From Paguma larvata (Eukaryota > Chordata > Mammalia > Carnivora > Viverridae), in contig CM057841.1 of assembly GCA_030068075.1 (NCBI GenBank), forward strand, positions 8,317,565 to 8,381,564: 64,000 nt of DNA, given 5' to 3'. Both the position numbers and the translations under genes were made by a program. Within the stretch, counting starts at the first letter, position 1, and each line of letters opens with the position of its first letter. The notes under the pieces are model-generated. The model saw only the letters and a list, made by a program, of their open reading frames with translations, was not told the origin of the DNA and made no database searches. Positions 49,924-59,464 of the stretch are shown piece by piece.

Positions 49924-52900
49924 TTCAGTGTATTTATCTTGAGAAAGAGCGCACAAGCATGGGCAGGGCAGAGAGAGAGGAGGGAGAATCGCAAGCAGGC
50001 TCTGCGCTGACTGGGGGCTGGATCTCACGAACCATGACATCGTGACCTAAGCCAAAATCAAGAGTCAGACGTGTAACGAACTGAGCTACCCCGGCGCCCC
50101 CTGAAATTAAGTCTTTAAAATAGAATCCCCCGAGGTTGTGACCGCACACAGTATGCTGCTTGGAGCTCTCTGTTTCCCCCTTAAGATCGCAACACAAGCA
50201 TCCACCCAAGGCATTAACCAGGCTTCAGAAACACCATCTGACGGCCGCGTGGTCTCCGCGTACCCTGCGCAGTAAGATTCTGCCTCCCATGCCCAGCCCG
50301 GCACTGCCCCTCCTATGACCCTCTCGGCCTCAGCCTGAGAGGGGGCAGCCAAGTTCAGGGGCTAAGAGCGGGGACTCTGGGGGCAGACGGCCTCAGTCCA
50401 ATCCCAAGCCCATCATCTCCTCCTGTGTGACCTTGGGTCAGTCACTGTACCTCTCTCTGTCCCCTGCTAAGATGGAGATCATTCAAAACCGCCCAAGTGG
50501 AACCCTTGAGGCCGGATGTGTTTTGGCAGCTGATGTTAGAAAGACGAGGTCCTGGGGCACCCGGGAGGCTCAGTCAGTGGGACGTCCGACTCTCGGATCT
50601 CAGCTCAGTCGTGATCTCACAGTTCGTGGGTTTGAGCCCCACATCGGGTTCTGCACTGACAGTGTGGGGCCTGCTTGGGATTCTGGCTCTCCCTCTCTCT
50701 CTGCCCCTCCCCTGCTCTCGCTCTCTCTCCCTCTCTCAAACGTAAATAAACATTAAAAAAATCTTTAAAAAAAGAAAAGCGAGGTACTAACATACGGCAT
50801 ATATTTAATAGCACCTCCTGACTCTTCTGAACTTTATCAAGTGTGGGACTATTTCTAGAGTGAAGTGTTCGAATAGTCACATGAGTGGATAGCCCTCCCC
50901 TGAGTTCCTACCAGGCCCTGCCACCCGGTGGCATTTGGCGCCGAAGTTCTGAACGATATTCTGGTTTTCACGGCTCGAAGGATTTCACAGTCGCAGACAC
51001 TGAGTGAGTACCCATCTCCTAGGACAGTTTGGCGAATTAAGTGAGTTGTTGCCCATAACGCATTTAGAACGGTGTCCGGTGCCAAAGAAGGGCTCAATGC
51101 ACGTTAACCATTGGTGTCTTTTTAATCCTTATTTTTATTGAGGTGTAATTTACATACTGGCGTGTAATTTACATATAATGCAATGCCCGTTTTAGGTGAA
51201 CAGTGTGGGGAGGTCCGCGCGTCTCACTCATCCGTGTAGCCACCGCCCCAATTGGGAACGTTTCCATCACCCCCGAAAGTTCTCTCCCGCCCCTTCCCGG
51301 CCTGGCCCGCCCCCACCCACACTCCAGCGAGGGCGGCTTAGCACGGGTACAACACGGAACCGACGGGACCCTACCACGCGCGCTGTTTTGTGCCTGGTTT
51401 TCGCTCAACGCGATGCGGGCCCAGGAGATTTGTGGTGTGTACGGATAATCGCGTTCCGCCGTGCAGACAGACACGCGGTGTGTGTCCCTCACGGGTTGAC
51501 AGACATCGGGGTCGTTTGCGGTTAGGCCGTCATGAACGCAGATGCCGTGGGCGCCCATCACAGAACCTTGGACGGACAGCTGCTCTCCTTTCTCTCTTGG
51601 GGGGAAAAAGACTCGGAGCGGAAGGGCCGGGTGGTGTGGAAGCGGAATGTTTAGCCTTCACGGACACCATGAAATCGTTTCCCCAGGGTGGTCTTCGGGG
51701 CTTCCACTCCCACCAGCAAGGGGCGGGGCGGGACGGGGCGGGGCCGGCGCTGCGCTCTGGCGCGCAGGCTCCGTGACTTCCGGGTGCCCGGCGATCCCTC
51801 CCACCCGCCTGGCTGATCCGTGTCTCCCCTCCCCCGCCCGCAGGTGATCCGGACAGACACGTTCAAGCACCTGCGCCACCTGGAGATCCTGCAGCTGAGC
51901 AAGAACCTGGTGCGCAAGATCGAGGTGGGCGCCTTCAACGGGCTGCCCAGCCTCAACACGCTGGAGCTGTTCGACAACCGGCTGACGACGGTGCCCACGC
52001 AGGCCTTCGAGTACCTGTCCAAGCTGCGGGAGCTCTGGCTGCGCAACAACCCCATCGAGAGCATCCCCTCGTACGCCTTCAACCGCGTGCCCTCCCTGCG
52101 GCGCCTCGACCTGGGCGAGCTCAAGCGGCTGGAGTACATCTCGGAGGCGGCCTTCGAGGGCCTGGTCAACCTGCGCTACCTCAACCTGGGCATGTGCAAT
52201 CTCAAGGACATCCCCAACCTGACGGCCCTGGTGCGCCTGGAGGAGCTCGAGCTGTCCGGCAACCGGCTGGACCTGATCCGCCCGGGCTCCTTCCAGGGCC
52301 TCACCAGCCTGCGCAAGCTGTGGCTCATGCACGCCCAGGTGGCCACCATCGAGCGCAACGCCTTCGACGACCTCAAGTCGCTGGAGGAGCTCAACCTGTC
52401 CCACAACAACCTGATGTCGCTGCCCCACGACCTCTTCACGCCGCTGCACCGCCTGGAGCGCGTCCACCTGAACCACAACCCGTGGCACTGCAACTGCGAC
52501 GTGCTGTGGCTGAGCTGGTGGCTCAAGGAGACGGTGCCCAGCAACACGACGTGCTGCGCCCGCTGCCACGCGCCCGCCGGCCTCAAGGGCCGCTACATCG
52601 GCGAGCTGGACCAGTCGCACTTCACCTGCTACGCGCCCGTCATCGTGGAGCCGCCCACGGACCTCAACGTCACCGAGGGCATGGCCGCCGAGCTCAAGTG
52701 CCGCACGGGCACCTCCATGACGTCCGTCAACTGGCTGACGCCCAACGGCACCCTCATGACACACGGCTCCTACCGCGTGCGCATCTCCGTCCTGCACGAC
52801 GGCACGCTCAACTTCACCAACGTCACCGTGCAGGACACGGGCCAGTACACGTGCATGGTGACGAACTCGGCCGGCAACACCACGGCCTCGGCCACGCTCA

Positions 52901-53694
52901 ACGTCTCGGCCGTGGACCCTGTGGCGGCCGGCGGCGCCGGGGGCGGAGGCGGCGGGGGCGGCCCCGGAGGCGGCGGCGGCGGCGGAGGGGGCGGGGGCGG
53001 CTACACCTACTTCACCACCGTGACCGTGGAGACCCTGGAGACGCAGCCCGGAGAGGAGACCCTGCAGCCGCGGGGCACGGAGAAGGAGCCGCCGGGGCCC
53101 ACGACGGACGGCGTCTGGGGCGGGGGCCGGCCCGGGGACGCCGCCGGCCCGGCCTCGTCGTCCACCACGGCGCCCGCCCCGCGCTCCTCGCGGCCCACGG
53201 AGAAGGCGTTCACGGTGCCCATCACGGACGTGACGGAGAACGCCCTCAAGGACCTGGACGACGTCATGAAGACCACCAAGATCATCATCGGCTGCTTCGT
53301 GGCCATCACGTTCATGGCCGCCGTGATGCTCGTGGCCTTCTACAAGCTGCGCAAGCAGCACCAGCTCCACAAGCACCACGGGCCCACGCGCACCGTGGAG
53401 ATCATCAACGTGGAGGACGAGCTGCCCGCCGCCTCGGCCGTGTCCGTGGCCGCCGCCGCCGCCGCCGCCGGGGGCGGGGGCGTCGGCGGGGACAGCCACC
53501 TGGCCCTGCCGGCGCTGGAGCGCGACCACCTGAACCACCACCACTACGTGGCGGCCGCCTTCAAGGCGCACTACAGCAGCAACCCCGGCGGCGGGGGCTG
53601 CGGGGGCAAGGGCCCCCCGGGGCTCAACTCCATCCACGAACCTCTGCTCTTCAAGAGTGGCTCCAAGGAGAATGTGCAAGAGACGCAGATCTGA
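30967..53694 (+). CDS. LRRC4B: LRRC4B (netrin-G ligand 3), synaptic adhesion protein
   Basis: Coding sequence is join(30967..31263, 51844..53694), 715 residues plus stop; both exons join between codons. The product is a single-pass type I membrane protein of the postsynaptic surface. The NGL family is known to bind presynaptic partners (for NGL-3, LAR-family receptor phosphatases) and PSD-95 inside the cell. The order visible is: signal peptide, LRRNT cap, about nine leucine-rich repeats, LRRCT cap, one Ig C2 domain, a Gly-rich and Thr/Pro-rich stalk, a membrane segment at 579-598 and a cytoplasmic tail ending in ETQI, a PDZ ligand. Length is close to that of the human protein (713). The difference lies mainly in low-complexity Gly runs. 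The frame is intact, so a functional gene is expected. The first ATG (30,967) is used because it has good context and matches the known family start; an internal start at codon 17 is possible. Confidence 0.97.
31935..32124 (+). mobile_element. MER5A-like hAT DNA-transposon remnant
   Basis: The order 'ttggttgcggggg', 'gtagccctggccactggatg', 'acatgtctccagatgttgcc' and 'tcgccctagttgagtactg' reproduces the non-autonomous MER5 family, a fossil hAT-Charlie element. The neighbouring SINE lies against its right end. Confidence 0.7.
32130..32334 (-). mobile_element. CanSINE, antisense
   Basis: Reverse element with a (GA)n stretch at 32,166-32,180 and the head CAGCCACCCAGGCGCCC at its right end. It sits at the edge of the MER5-like remnant: 'gagaaccaccg' follows directly. 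Confidence 0.94.
33480..34350 (+). repeat. Piece of the large unassigned dispersed repeat
   Basis: Includes 'ggcattccaggcagagagga', 'gtgcaaaggccctggggtag' and, reading on, 'gtggaggtggtgacaagtg', all in the order seen at 6,290-7,880. The copy is degenerate and non-coding. Confidence 0.6.
34790..34986 (-). mobile_element. CanSINE, antisense
   Basis: The mark of reverse orientation is a leading 'aaaaaaaaaaaagtttact' followed by 'tatttattttgaga' and a head CACACAGGCGCCC at 34,973-34,985. The A-run at its left edge is unusual for an antisense copy. Confidence 0.93.
35715..35746. repeat. (CA)16 microsatellite
   Basis: Uninterrupted CA units in LRRC4B intron 2. Likely length-polymorphic. Confidence 0.96.
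35747..37217 (+). other. LRRC4B: LRRC4B intron 2, unassigned part
   Basis: No exon. It contains an L2-like stretch near 35,900-35,960 ('cagagcctggtacgcagcag'), an L1-like AT-rich island near 36,480-36,620, and a (GT)n run at about 36,645-36,675. Confidence 0.5.
37218..37447 (+). mobile_element. CanSINE, sense
   Basis: Full-length element with an extended tail of AATA units. A target-site duplication of about 15 bp with two changes surrounds it (37,203-37,217 and 37,448-37,462). Confidence 0.95.
37463..40681 (+). other. LRRC4B: LRRC4B intron 2, middle part
   Basis: No exon. An L1-like fragment lies near 37,990-38,095. MIR-like stretches lie near 38,500-38,650 ('gggcctcggttttcccatc') and at 39,180-39,320. 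Another ancient-repeat phrase, 'tattgagcaccttctatgtg', occurs near 39,905. The remainder is unassigned. Confidence 0.5.
40682..40885 (+). mobile_element. CanSINE, sense
   Basis: Head GACGCCTGGGCGGCTTGG at 40,683, a (CT)n run at about 40,796-40,811 and a long A-rich tail. Confidence 0.94.
40886..43040 (+). other. LRRC4B: LRRC4B intron 2, GC-moderate part
   Basis: No exon. It includes a C19 run (41,927-41,945), an L2-like fragment at about 42,400-42,540 ('actggacacatagcaggccc'), a MIR-like stretch at 42,690-42,910 and a POU/homeodomain-like motif group at 42,367-42,394. Confidence 0.5.
43041..43560 (+). repeat. L1 fragment interrupted by a CanSINE
   Basis: A-rich sequence with 'gtaaatggactaaacttcca' and 'aaaagacagcaattttcaga' resembles the start of L1 ORF2 in an old element. 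The interrupted phrase 'aacaaaatcca' resumes after the SINE as 'aaaatccaaaaggcac'. No intact frame. Confidence 0.65.
43305..43490 (+). mobile_element. CanSINE, sense, nested in L1
   Basis: Somewhat shortened element (about 186 bp) with (CT)n at 43,433-43,464. It is inserted into the L1 fragment, with an A-rich duplication on both sides. Confidence 0.94.
43561..45929 (+). other. LRRC4B: LRRC4B intron 2, old-repeat-rich part
   Basis: No exon. Pieces of the large unassigned dispersed repeat are seen at about 43,880-44,160 and 45,230-45,700. MIR-like stretches lie at about 44,240-44,430 and 44,830-45,060. A (GAAT)5 run lies at 45,192-45,213. Confidence 0.5.
45888..45914 (+). repeat. (CTG)9 trinucleotide repeat
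   Basis: Nine uninterrupted CTG units in intron 2, right before the duplication that flanks an antisense CanSINE. It is intronic and not translated. Confidence 0.97.
45930..46155 (-). mobile_element. CanSINE, antisense, perfect duplication
   Basis: Full-length reverse element bounded by the 16-mer GTTACTATTATTTTTA at 45,914-45,929 and 46,156-46,171. The exact match suggests a relatively young insertion. Confidence 0.97.
46740..46985 (+). repeat. L1-like fragment, left part
   Basis: AT-rich text such as 'ggcaattccatctcaatgcc' and 'ggctagccatgaaacttg' appears to continue at 47,186-47,390 after a SINE. It is degenerate. Confidence 0.45.
46990..47185 (-). mobile_element. CanSINE, antisense
   Basis: Reverse element with 'agtttatttattttgagaga' at the left and the head GAGCCACTCAGGCGCC at the right. 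It splits the L1-like sequence. Confidence 0.93.
47640..48021 (+). other. LRRC4B: LRRC4B intron 2, GC-rich unassigned stretch
   Basis: No exon or element is recognised. It carries a cluster of CpG dinucleotides between 47,750 and 47,830. Confidence 0.45.
48022..48232 (-). mobile_element. CanSINE, antisense
   Basis: Reverse element flanked by GAGACTGGGTCTT (48,009-48,021) and GAGACCGGGTCTT (48,233-48,245), a duplication differing at one base. Confidence 0.96.
48246..49405 (+). other. LRRC4B: LRRC4B intron 2, unassigned and old-repeat part
   Basis: No exon. The right half (about 49,070-49,230; 'tttgggatatactgggttaa') is one end of the same unassigned repeat as at 22,960. An A-rich stretch precedes the next SINE. 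Confidence 0.45.
49406..49625 (+). mobile_element. CanSINE, sense, close to consensus
   Basis: One of the least diverged copies in the window: intact head GGGGCGCCTGGGTGGCTCAG, box B-like GGTTCGAGCCC, (CT)n and an AAATAAATAAACATT tail. Confidence 0.96.
49784..49885 (+). mobile_element. Short carnivoran SINE, sense
   Basis: Older CT-less SINE type with the tail 'gcatagagattac'. It is followed at once by a TATC microsatellite. Confidence 0.85.
49886..49924. repeat. (TATC)n microsatellite
   Basis: About nine tetranucleotide units between the tail of a sense SINE and the tail of an antisense SINE. Likely polymorphic. Confidence 0.95.
49926..50102 (-). mobile_element. CanSINE, antisense
   Basis: Diverged reverse element with 'tgtatttatcttgagaaaga' at the left and GAGCTACCCCGGCGCCCC at the right end. 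Confidence 0.92.
50340..50552 (+). repeat. MIR element
   Basis: Clear MIR text: 'aggggctaagagcggggact', 'gtgtgaccttgggtcagtca' and 'aagatggagatc'. The next SINE is inserted at its right edge and related old sequence resumes at 50,773. Confidence 0.75.
50554..50772 (+). mobile_element. CanSINE, sense
   Basis: Full element, head GGGGCACCCGGGAGGCTCAG, with a degenerate duplication 'aaagacgaggt' / 'aaaagcgaggt' around it. Confidence 0.94.
51120..51560 (+). repeat. Old L1 fragment
   Basis: Begins 'ttattgaggtgtaatttaca', contains 'ttttaggtgaacagtg' and 'tccgtgtagccaccgcccc', as in L1M 3' ends, here unusually GC-rich. It ends about 280 bp before the last LRRC4B exon. Confidence 0.6.
51844..53694 (+). 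CDS. LRRC4B: LRRC4B coding exon 2: LRRs, Ig domain, membrane segment, tail
   Basis: Encodes residues 100-715. Acceptor CCCGCAG|GTGATC. Leucine-rich repeats run to about residue 305. The LRRCT cap starts NPWHCNC (Cys315, Cys317) and closes at Cys361. The Ig C2 domain spans about 366-455 with the bridge pair Cys385-Cys436 and several N-glycosylation sequons (NVT, NGT, NFT, NTT). Residues 462-485 are Gly except one Ala and one Pro. The membrane segment is [20 protein letters not shown] (579-598), followed by basic residues. The tail has an Ala7 run (635-641), a His-rich patch and the terminal ETQI. The whole exon is a large intragenic CpG island, so the other five frames are also long and open; they are not genes. 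Confidence 0.97.
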   Translation: MIRTDTFKHLRHLEILQLSKNLVRKIEVGAFNGLPSLNTLELFDNRLTTVPTQAFEYLSKLRELWLRNNPIESIPSYAFNRVPSLRRLDLGELKRLEYISEAAFEGLVNLRYLNLGMCNLKDIPNLTALVRLEELELSGNRLDLIRPGSFQGLTSLRKLWLMHAQVATIERNAFDDLKSLEELNLSHNNLMSLPHDLFTPLHRLERVHLNHNPWHCNCDVLWLSWWLKETVPSNTTCCARCHAPAGLKGRYIGELDQSHFTCYAPVIVEPPTDLNVTEGMAAELKCRTGTSMTSVNWLTPNGTLMTHGSYRVRISVLHDGTLNFTNVTVQDTGQYTCMVTNSAGNTTASATLNVSAVDPVAAGGAGGGGGGGGPGGGGGGGGGGGGYTYFTTVTVETLETQPGEETLQPRGTEKEPPGPTTDGVWGGGRPGDAAGPASSSTTAPAPRSSRPTEKAFTVPITDVTENALKDLDDVMKTTKIIIGCFVAITFMAAVMLVAFYKLRKQHQLHKHHGPTRTVEIINVEDELPAASAVSVAAAAAAAGGGGVGGDSHLALPALERDHLNHHHYVAAAFKAHYSSNPGGGGCGGKGPPGLNSIHEPLLFKSGSKENVQETQI

Positions 53695-54420
53695 AGCCGC
53701 CGGGCGGGTTGGGGGGGGGGCCCCCCCGGGCCGGACTGGGACCCTCCCCGCGGCCCCGCCGCCGCCCTGCCCTCGGACAGCAGCGCAGGGAAGGCGGGGG
53801 AAGGAGGGTTCCACGCCCCGCCCGCGCCAGGACCTCCCGTGAGGACCCCAGGGCGGCTCACCCCAGCGGGACAGGGCGGGGCTCCGGGAACGCCCCAGCG
53901 AGGACAGGGCGGGGCTCCGGGCGGGGCTCCGGGAACGGTGCCACCTCCTCCGCGGTTCTGGCCTCACCCCACCCCACACCCATCCCAGGCGAAGGGAGGG
54001 GGTGCAGGATTCGGGAGCAGTGGCTGGGACCCTCCGGCTTCTCCGCCTCGCTCTCTCCACCAACCCTTCCCGACCCTCCGCCTGCCAGGGGAGAGAGGAG
54101 CTTTCTGGGGGGGCGTCTTTTCCCCTCATCCCCAACGGCCCTCCTTTTATGGTTCATTTTTTTGCAGTTTGACGCCTGTCCCCCCCCTCCCGCCCCTCCG
54201 CCCCCCGCCCCGGAAACTGAAGAGACAGATGCGCGGTCCGAGCCTCCAGACCCCCTGCCCTGCCCCCCACCTTCGCCCCCGCCCTCACCTGCCCCACGGA
54301 CTCTTTTGATACTGAAGGGAGGTTTGCGTCAATGACTACCTGCTCTGTAATTACTTTAAAAAAAAAACACGGAAAAAGTAAAAAAAAAAAATATTTTTTT
54401 TGGTCATGAAAGCATGGAGG
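53695..54420 (+). other. LRRC4B: LRRC4B 3' UTR (approximate)
   Basis: GC-rich sequence with two copies of a 32-bp GC-box unit at 53,861-53,937 ends in an A/T-rich stretch at about 54,350-54,405 that probably marks the transcript end. No canonical AATAAA hexamer is present between the stop and 54,420, so the cleavage site cannot be fixed. Confidence 0.55.
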
Positions 54421-56618
54421 ACAGAAACCAGTGAATGCTGGGGGGGAGGGGGGACGGGGGGGCGCAAGGAGAGGATGGAAAAGTCAGGTGTCAGGGGCCC
54501 CACGGGAGGGTCGGCACCTCTGGGTGGTCTTAGACTTCCTCGCCCTTGACCTCGGGAGCTCCGGACAGGGGCCCGGTGGCCCGGCACACCTGGCACTTGT
54601 ATTTAACCTCCCCACGGCTCACTGAGGCATGTGCAGTGGGCAGGGGGAGGGGGGCTCTTCCCCGTCCCCCACCCCCTCATGCTCCCCGGGTTCCACAGGC
54701 TGGGCGGCTCCTAGGTTTGCGTCCAGGGGTCCAGGGTCAAGGTGTGGGCAGGGCCGCGCTCCCTCCGGGGCCTGTAGGGGAAGGTCCTTCCCTGCCTCTT
54801 CCGGCCCCGCGTCTCCACGCCGGCTCTCTTCCACGCCCGCTCCCGTCTCTCTGTCCTCTTTTCCCCTGTTATTTATACGGACACTGGTCCTACAGGATCG
54901 GGGCCCAGCACGACTTCATCGTCACGTGATCATCTGCAAAGACCCTGTTTGCACGTAAGGTCACATGCACAGGCCGTGGGGGTCAGGACTGCAACAGATC
55001 TTTTTAGAGGACGCGCCTCCACCCACCGCGGAGCCAGACCGCAGAGAGGCTCTCCCCTCCGCCCACCCACAAGGCACCGCGGGGAGAAAGCGGGTCAGGC
55101 CGGAGGCGGCACGTCGGTCTGGCTTACACTGAGGCAGGAGGCCGGGGAGTGGGACCGGGCCGCGCGGGACCTCAGAAGGGCGGGGGCTCACCCGGAGCCC
55201 TGGGAGGGACAGGAGCCAGCAGGGGCGTGCACCCCAGGGGCCCGCCAGGACAGTGGGCCGATGCTGCTTTAGTGCTGGCTGGCCAGGCCCAGGCCACCAG
55301 CCGCGGAGGGTCCGCAGCGGCTCCTCTCCTCTCTCCCCTCCCGGAGGCCCCAAAAGCAAGTTCCTCCCTCAGGGACCTGACAGCCGCCCGCCTCTGCGTG
55401 GCAGTCTGGGGTCTCTGGCCCTGTTTGTCTGCGCCTGTCTGCGCCTGCCTGCCGACCTGGGACTCTCCGAGCCGGCTCCCCTGTCGCTCCCTTTCATGCT
55501 CTCTTCTGTCCCGTCCTCTTTCAGTGCGATCCTGGTTGCCATGGCGATACTGCAGCGGGTACCAGGTGGTGGCTGGGGGCAGGGAGCCGCGCTGCCGCAG
55601 CCTCCGCCATCTCCAGTGCCAGGCACCTGCAGGGTGCGGTGGCTGGGCCTCACTTGGGGGGACCTCTCGGGGCCTCCCCAGGCCTCACAGGCTTCTTGGT
55701 CAATGGGAGGTGGGGGCAGGGGAGGACCGGGCGTGGGAGGGAAAATACAAGATGGGGGGGAAAGGGGCGGATGGCATGGTGGCTGGGAGAAGGGTGCGGG
55801 GAAGGTGAGAAGTCAGGGTGAACTGAGAGGGGGAGCAGCCTGGGACAGGGCGGGCGGTGGGAGCTGGGGGGGCGGGGCTCCAGCTCCTGCTGCCTGGGGG
55901 GGGGACGGGGCGTGGAGGCCAGGCCAGGCCTGCCCGGGAACTTGGGGCGGGGAGGAGATGGGGCCTGGCCCAGCTGGGGACGGAATGGCCGCCCGCCCAG
56001 AGAAGATGGGGCGGGGCTGGAGGACTGGAGGTCCAGGGACAGCGACAGGAGGGAAGGAGAGAGTCAGAGACAGAGAACCAAAGGAGGAAAACGTGGAGGG
56101 ATGTTGACAAGAAACACGGGTGCTGAGGCATGGGGGGGGGGGGAGGGTGGCAGGCCCAAGGACAGGGCCGGAAACTCAGGAGCGAGGGACAGACAGAGAG
56201 CCCAGAGTCCCTCCCCATCACCGTCTCTCCCTCACTCCCAACCTTCTCTGCCCCCACCCCAAGCAGGATGCAGTTTCCATGACAACCTGGCGGGCAAAAA
56301 GGGGGGCTGGGGACTGCAGAGGAAATTTTCCACATCGGCAGGAAGGGAGGAGGGAGAATGCAGGAAGGAAGGGGCGGGCCACCCGGGGCCCCAGAACCCC
56401 AAGTCCTCGCGCCCACTGCCCTGGGATTCTCCCCCACCCCCACCTAGCGAACCTGCACCCTCTCCGCTGGGCCACTGTGGGGAGAGGGGAAGGTTCTGGA
56501 GAGGATCAAGGGTCGAATGTCCAAAGATCGGCCGCTGCCCAGGCCTCGAGGGGAGGGGAGGGGGGCGGTGAGCAGCCGCCAGAGCACTGACCTCGCACAG
56601 ACCACCAGATTCAAGGGC
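54421..56618. other. LRRC4B-ASPDH intergenic region
   Basis: No gene or mobile element is recognised in about 2.2 kb. It is GC-rich with G-runs. Two X-box-like motifs lie at 55,535-55,548 and 56,273-56,286, the second some 345 bp before the ASPDH start codon. Open frames on both strands lack domain signatures. Confidence 0.5.
56273..56286 (+). promoter_or_regulatory. X-box-like motif upstream of ASPDH
   Basis: GTTTCCATGACAAC keeps the RFX X-box layout (two inverted half-sites around AT) with one imperfect base in each arm. Its location fits the ASPDH promoter, but no other core promoter element is evident. Confidence 0.5.
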
Positions 56619-58784
<2,166 letters not shown>

Positions 58785-58872
58785 TAGGGGACATCTTCGT
58801 CTCATTTACGTACCCCCACTACCAGCCCGCTGCTGCCCTGGCCTCGGTTACCCCGGACCTCCCTCCTGTCTC

Positions 58873-58878
58873 AGTAAA
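58873..58878 (+). terminator. ASPDH: Probable variant poly(A) signal of ASPDH
   Basis: AGTAAA, a known weaker variant of AATAAA, lies about 106 bp after the stop and is followed by a G/T-containing stretch. No AATAAA is present before the JOSD2 promoter begins, so this is the best candidate. Confidence 0.5.
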
Positions 58879-58919
58879 TATTGGAGACTCTTCTCCCTGC
58901 AAGGTCTCCGGTCCCTTGT

Positions 58920-59375
58920 TTCCCTCCTGTGACGTCACTCCGCGACTTCGTACTAGGACTGGCGCCATCGCAGGGGATGAGCACTCGCGGGAGCAACACT
59001 CCCGGAAGCTATCGCGAGAGCCTACCCACTACATTTCCCAGAATCCTCTGAGCACCAGGGGGCGTGGCCTGCGCGAAGGGGTGGGCCTCTGCAGGGCCTG
59101 TTTCCGGGATTCACGGCAGGGACGGAATTGCGGTTCCACATTCTCAGGGCAGCAGTGGACTTCCGGGCCAAGGTGCCCGGAAGTTTCGTGAGGAGCAAAG
59201 GGCCTCCGCGGGGACCGCCGGAAGCTGTAGTCCGGACACGCGGGGGCTGCCGGGAGCTGCGTGCGTCGCGCCCGCCCAGTTAGCGCCGTGCTGCCCGCCC
59301 CGCACTCGGAAGCCACAGCCGCCGCCCAGGGGGATGCGGGAGCCCCTGGTTTCGGGGAGCAGAGAGGCAGGCGGG
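58920..59375 (+). promoter_or_regulatory. JOSD2: JOSD2 promoter and inferred non-coding first exon
   Basis: A CpG-rich, TATA-less promoter with motifs in tight order: palindromic CRE TGACGTCA (58,930-58,937), ETS-type CCGGAAG (59,002), TATCGCGAGAG similar to the BANP/KAISO motif (59,010-59,020), ZNF143/SBS motif ACTACATTTCCCAGAATCC (59,028-59,046), CTCF-like AGCACCAGGGGGCG (59,051-59,064), more ETS sites (ACTTCCGG near 59,159; CCGGAAGT near 59,178) and a reverse ZNF143/THAP11-like GGAAGCTGTAGT (59,220-59,231). A plausible donor GCGGG|GTGAGG follows base 59,375. Start of transcription is not fixed. Confidence 0.75.
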
Positions 59376-59384
59376 GTGAGGGGC

Positions 59385-59397
59385 GTTGCCAGGCAAC
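59385..59397. promoter_or_regulatory. Consensus X-box next to JOSD2 promoter
   Basis: GTTGCCAGGCAAC is a textbook RFX-family X-box. It lies ten bases after the inferred exon 1 donor and ahead of the degenerate X-box array. Confidence 0.7.
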
Positions 59398-59464
59398 GGG
59401 CGAGCGCCGTGGTTGGGGTAGGGGTCGGGGAAAGGTCTCTGTTCCTTGGCGTCCGGGGAGGGGG

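Noticed and set aside
51658..54135. 825-residue antisense open frame opposite the LRRC4B last exon
   Set aside because: It mirrors a GC-rich coding exon where stop codons are rare in every frame. Its composition (Arg, Gly, Val, His rich) has no domain and its limits do not fit a gene.
52194..54335. 713-residue sense open frame in another phase
   Set aside because: It overlaps LRRC4B in the +1/+2 frame, runs into the 3' UTR and is low-complexity Pro/Arg/Ala sequence. It is a shadow of the real exon.
59334..59375. ATG in the inferred JOSD2 first exon as the true start
   Set aside because: If spliced to the exon at 59,963, its frame does not join the JOSD2 frame. The ATG at 59,977 gives the expected 188-residue protein. 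It could at most be a uORF.
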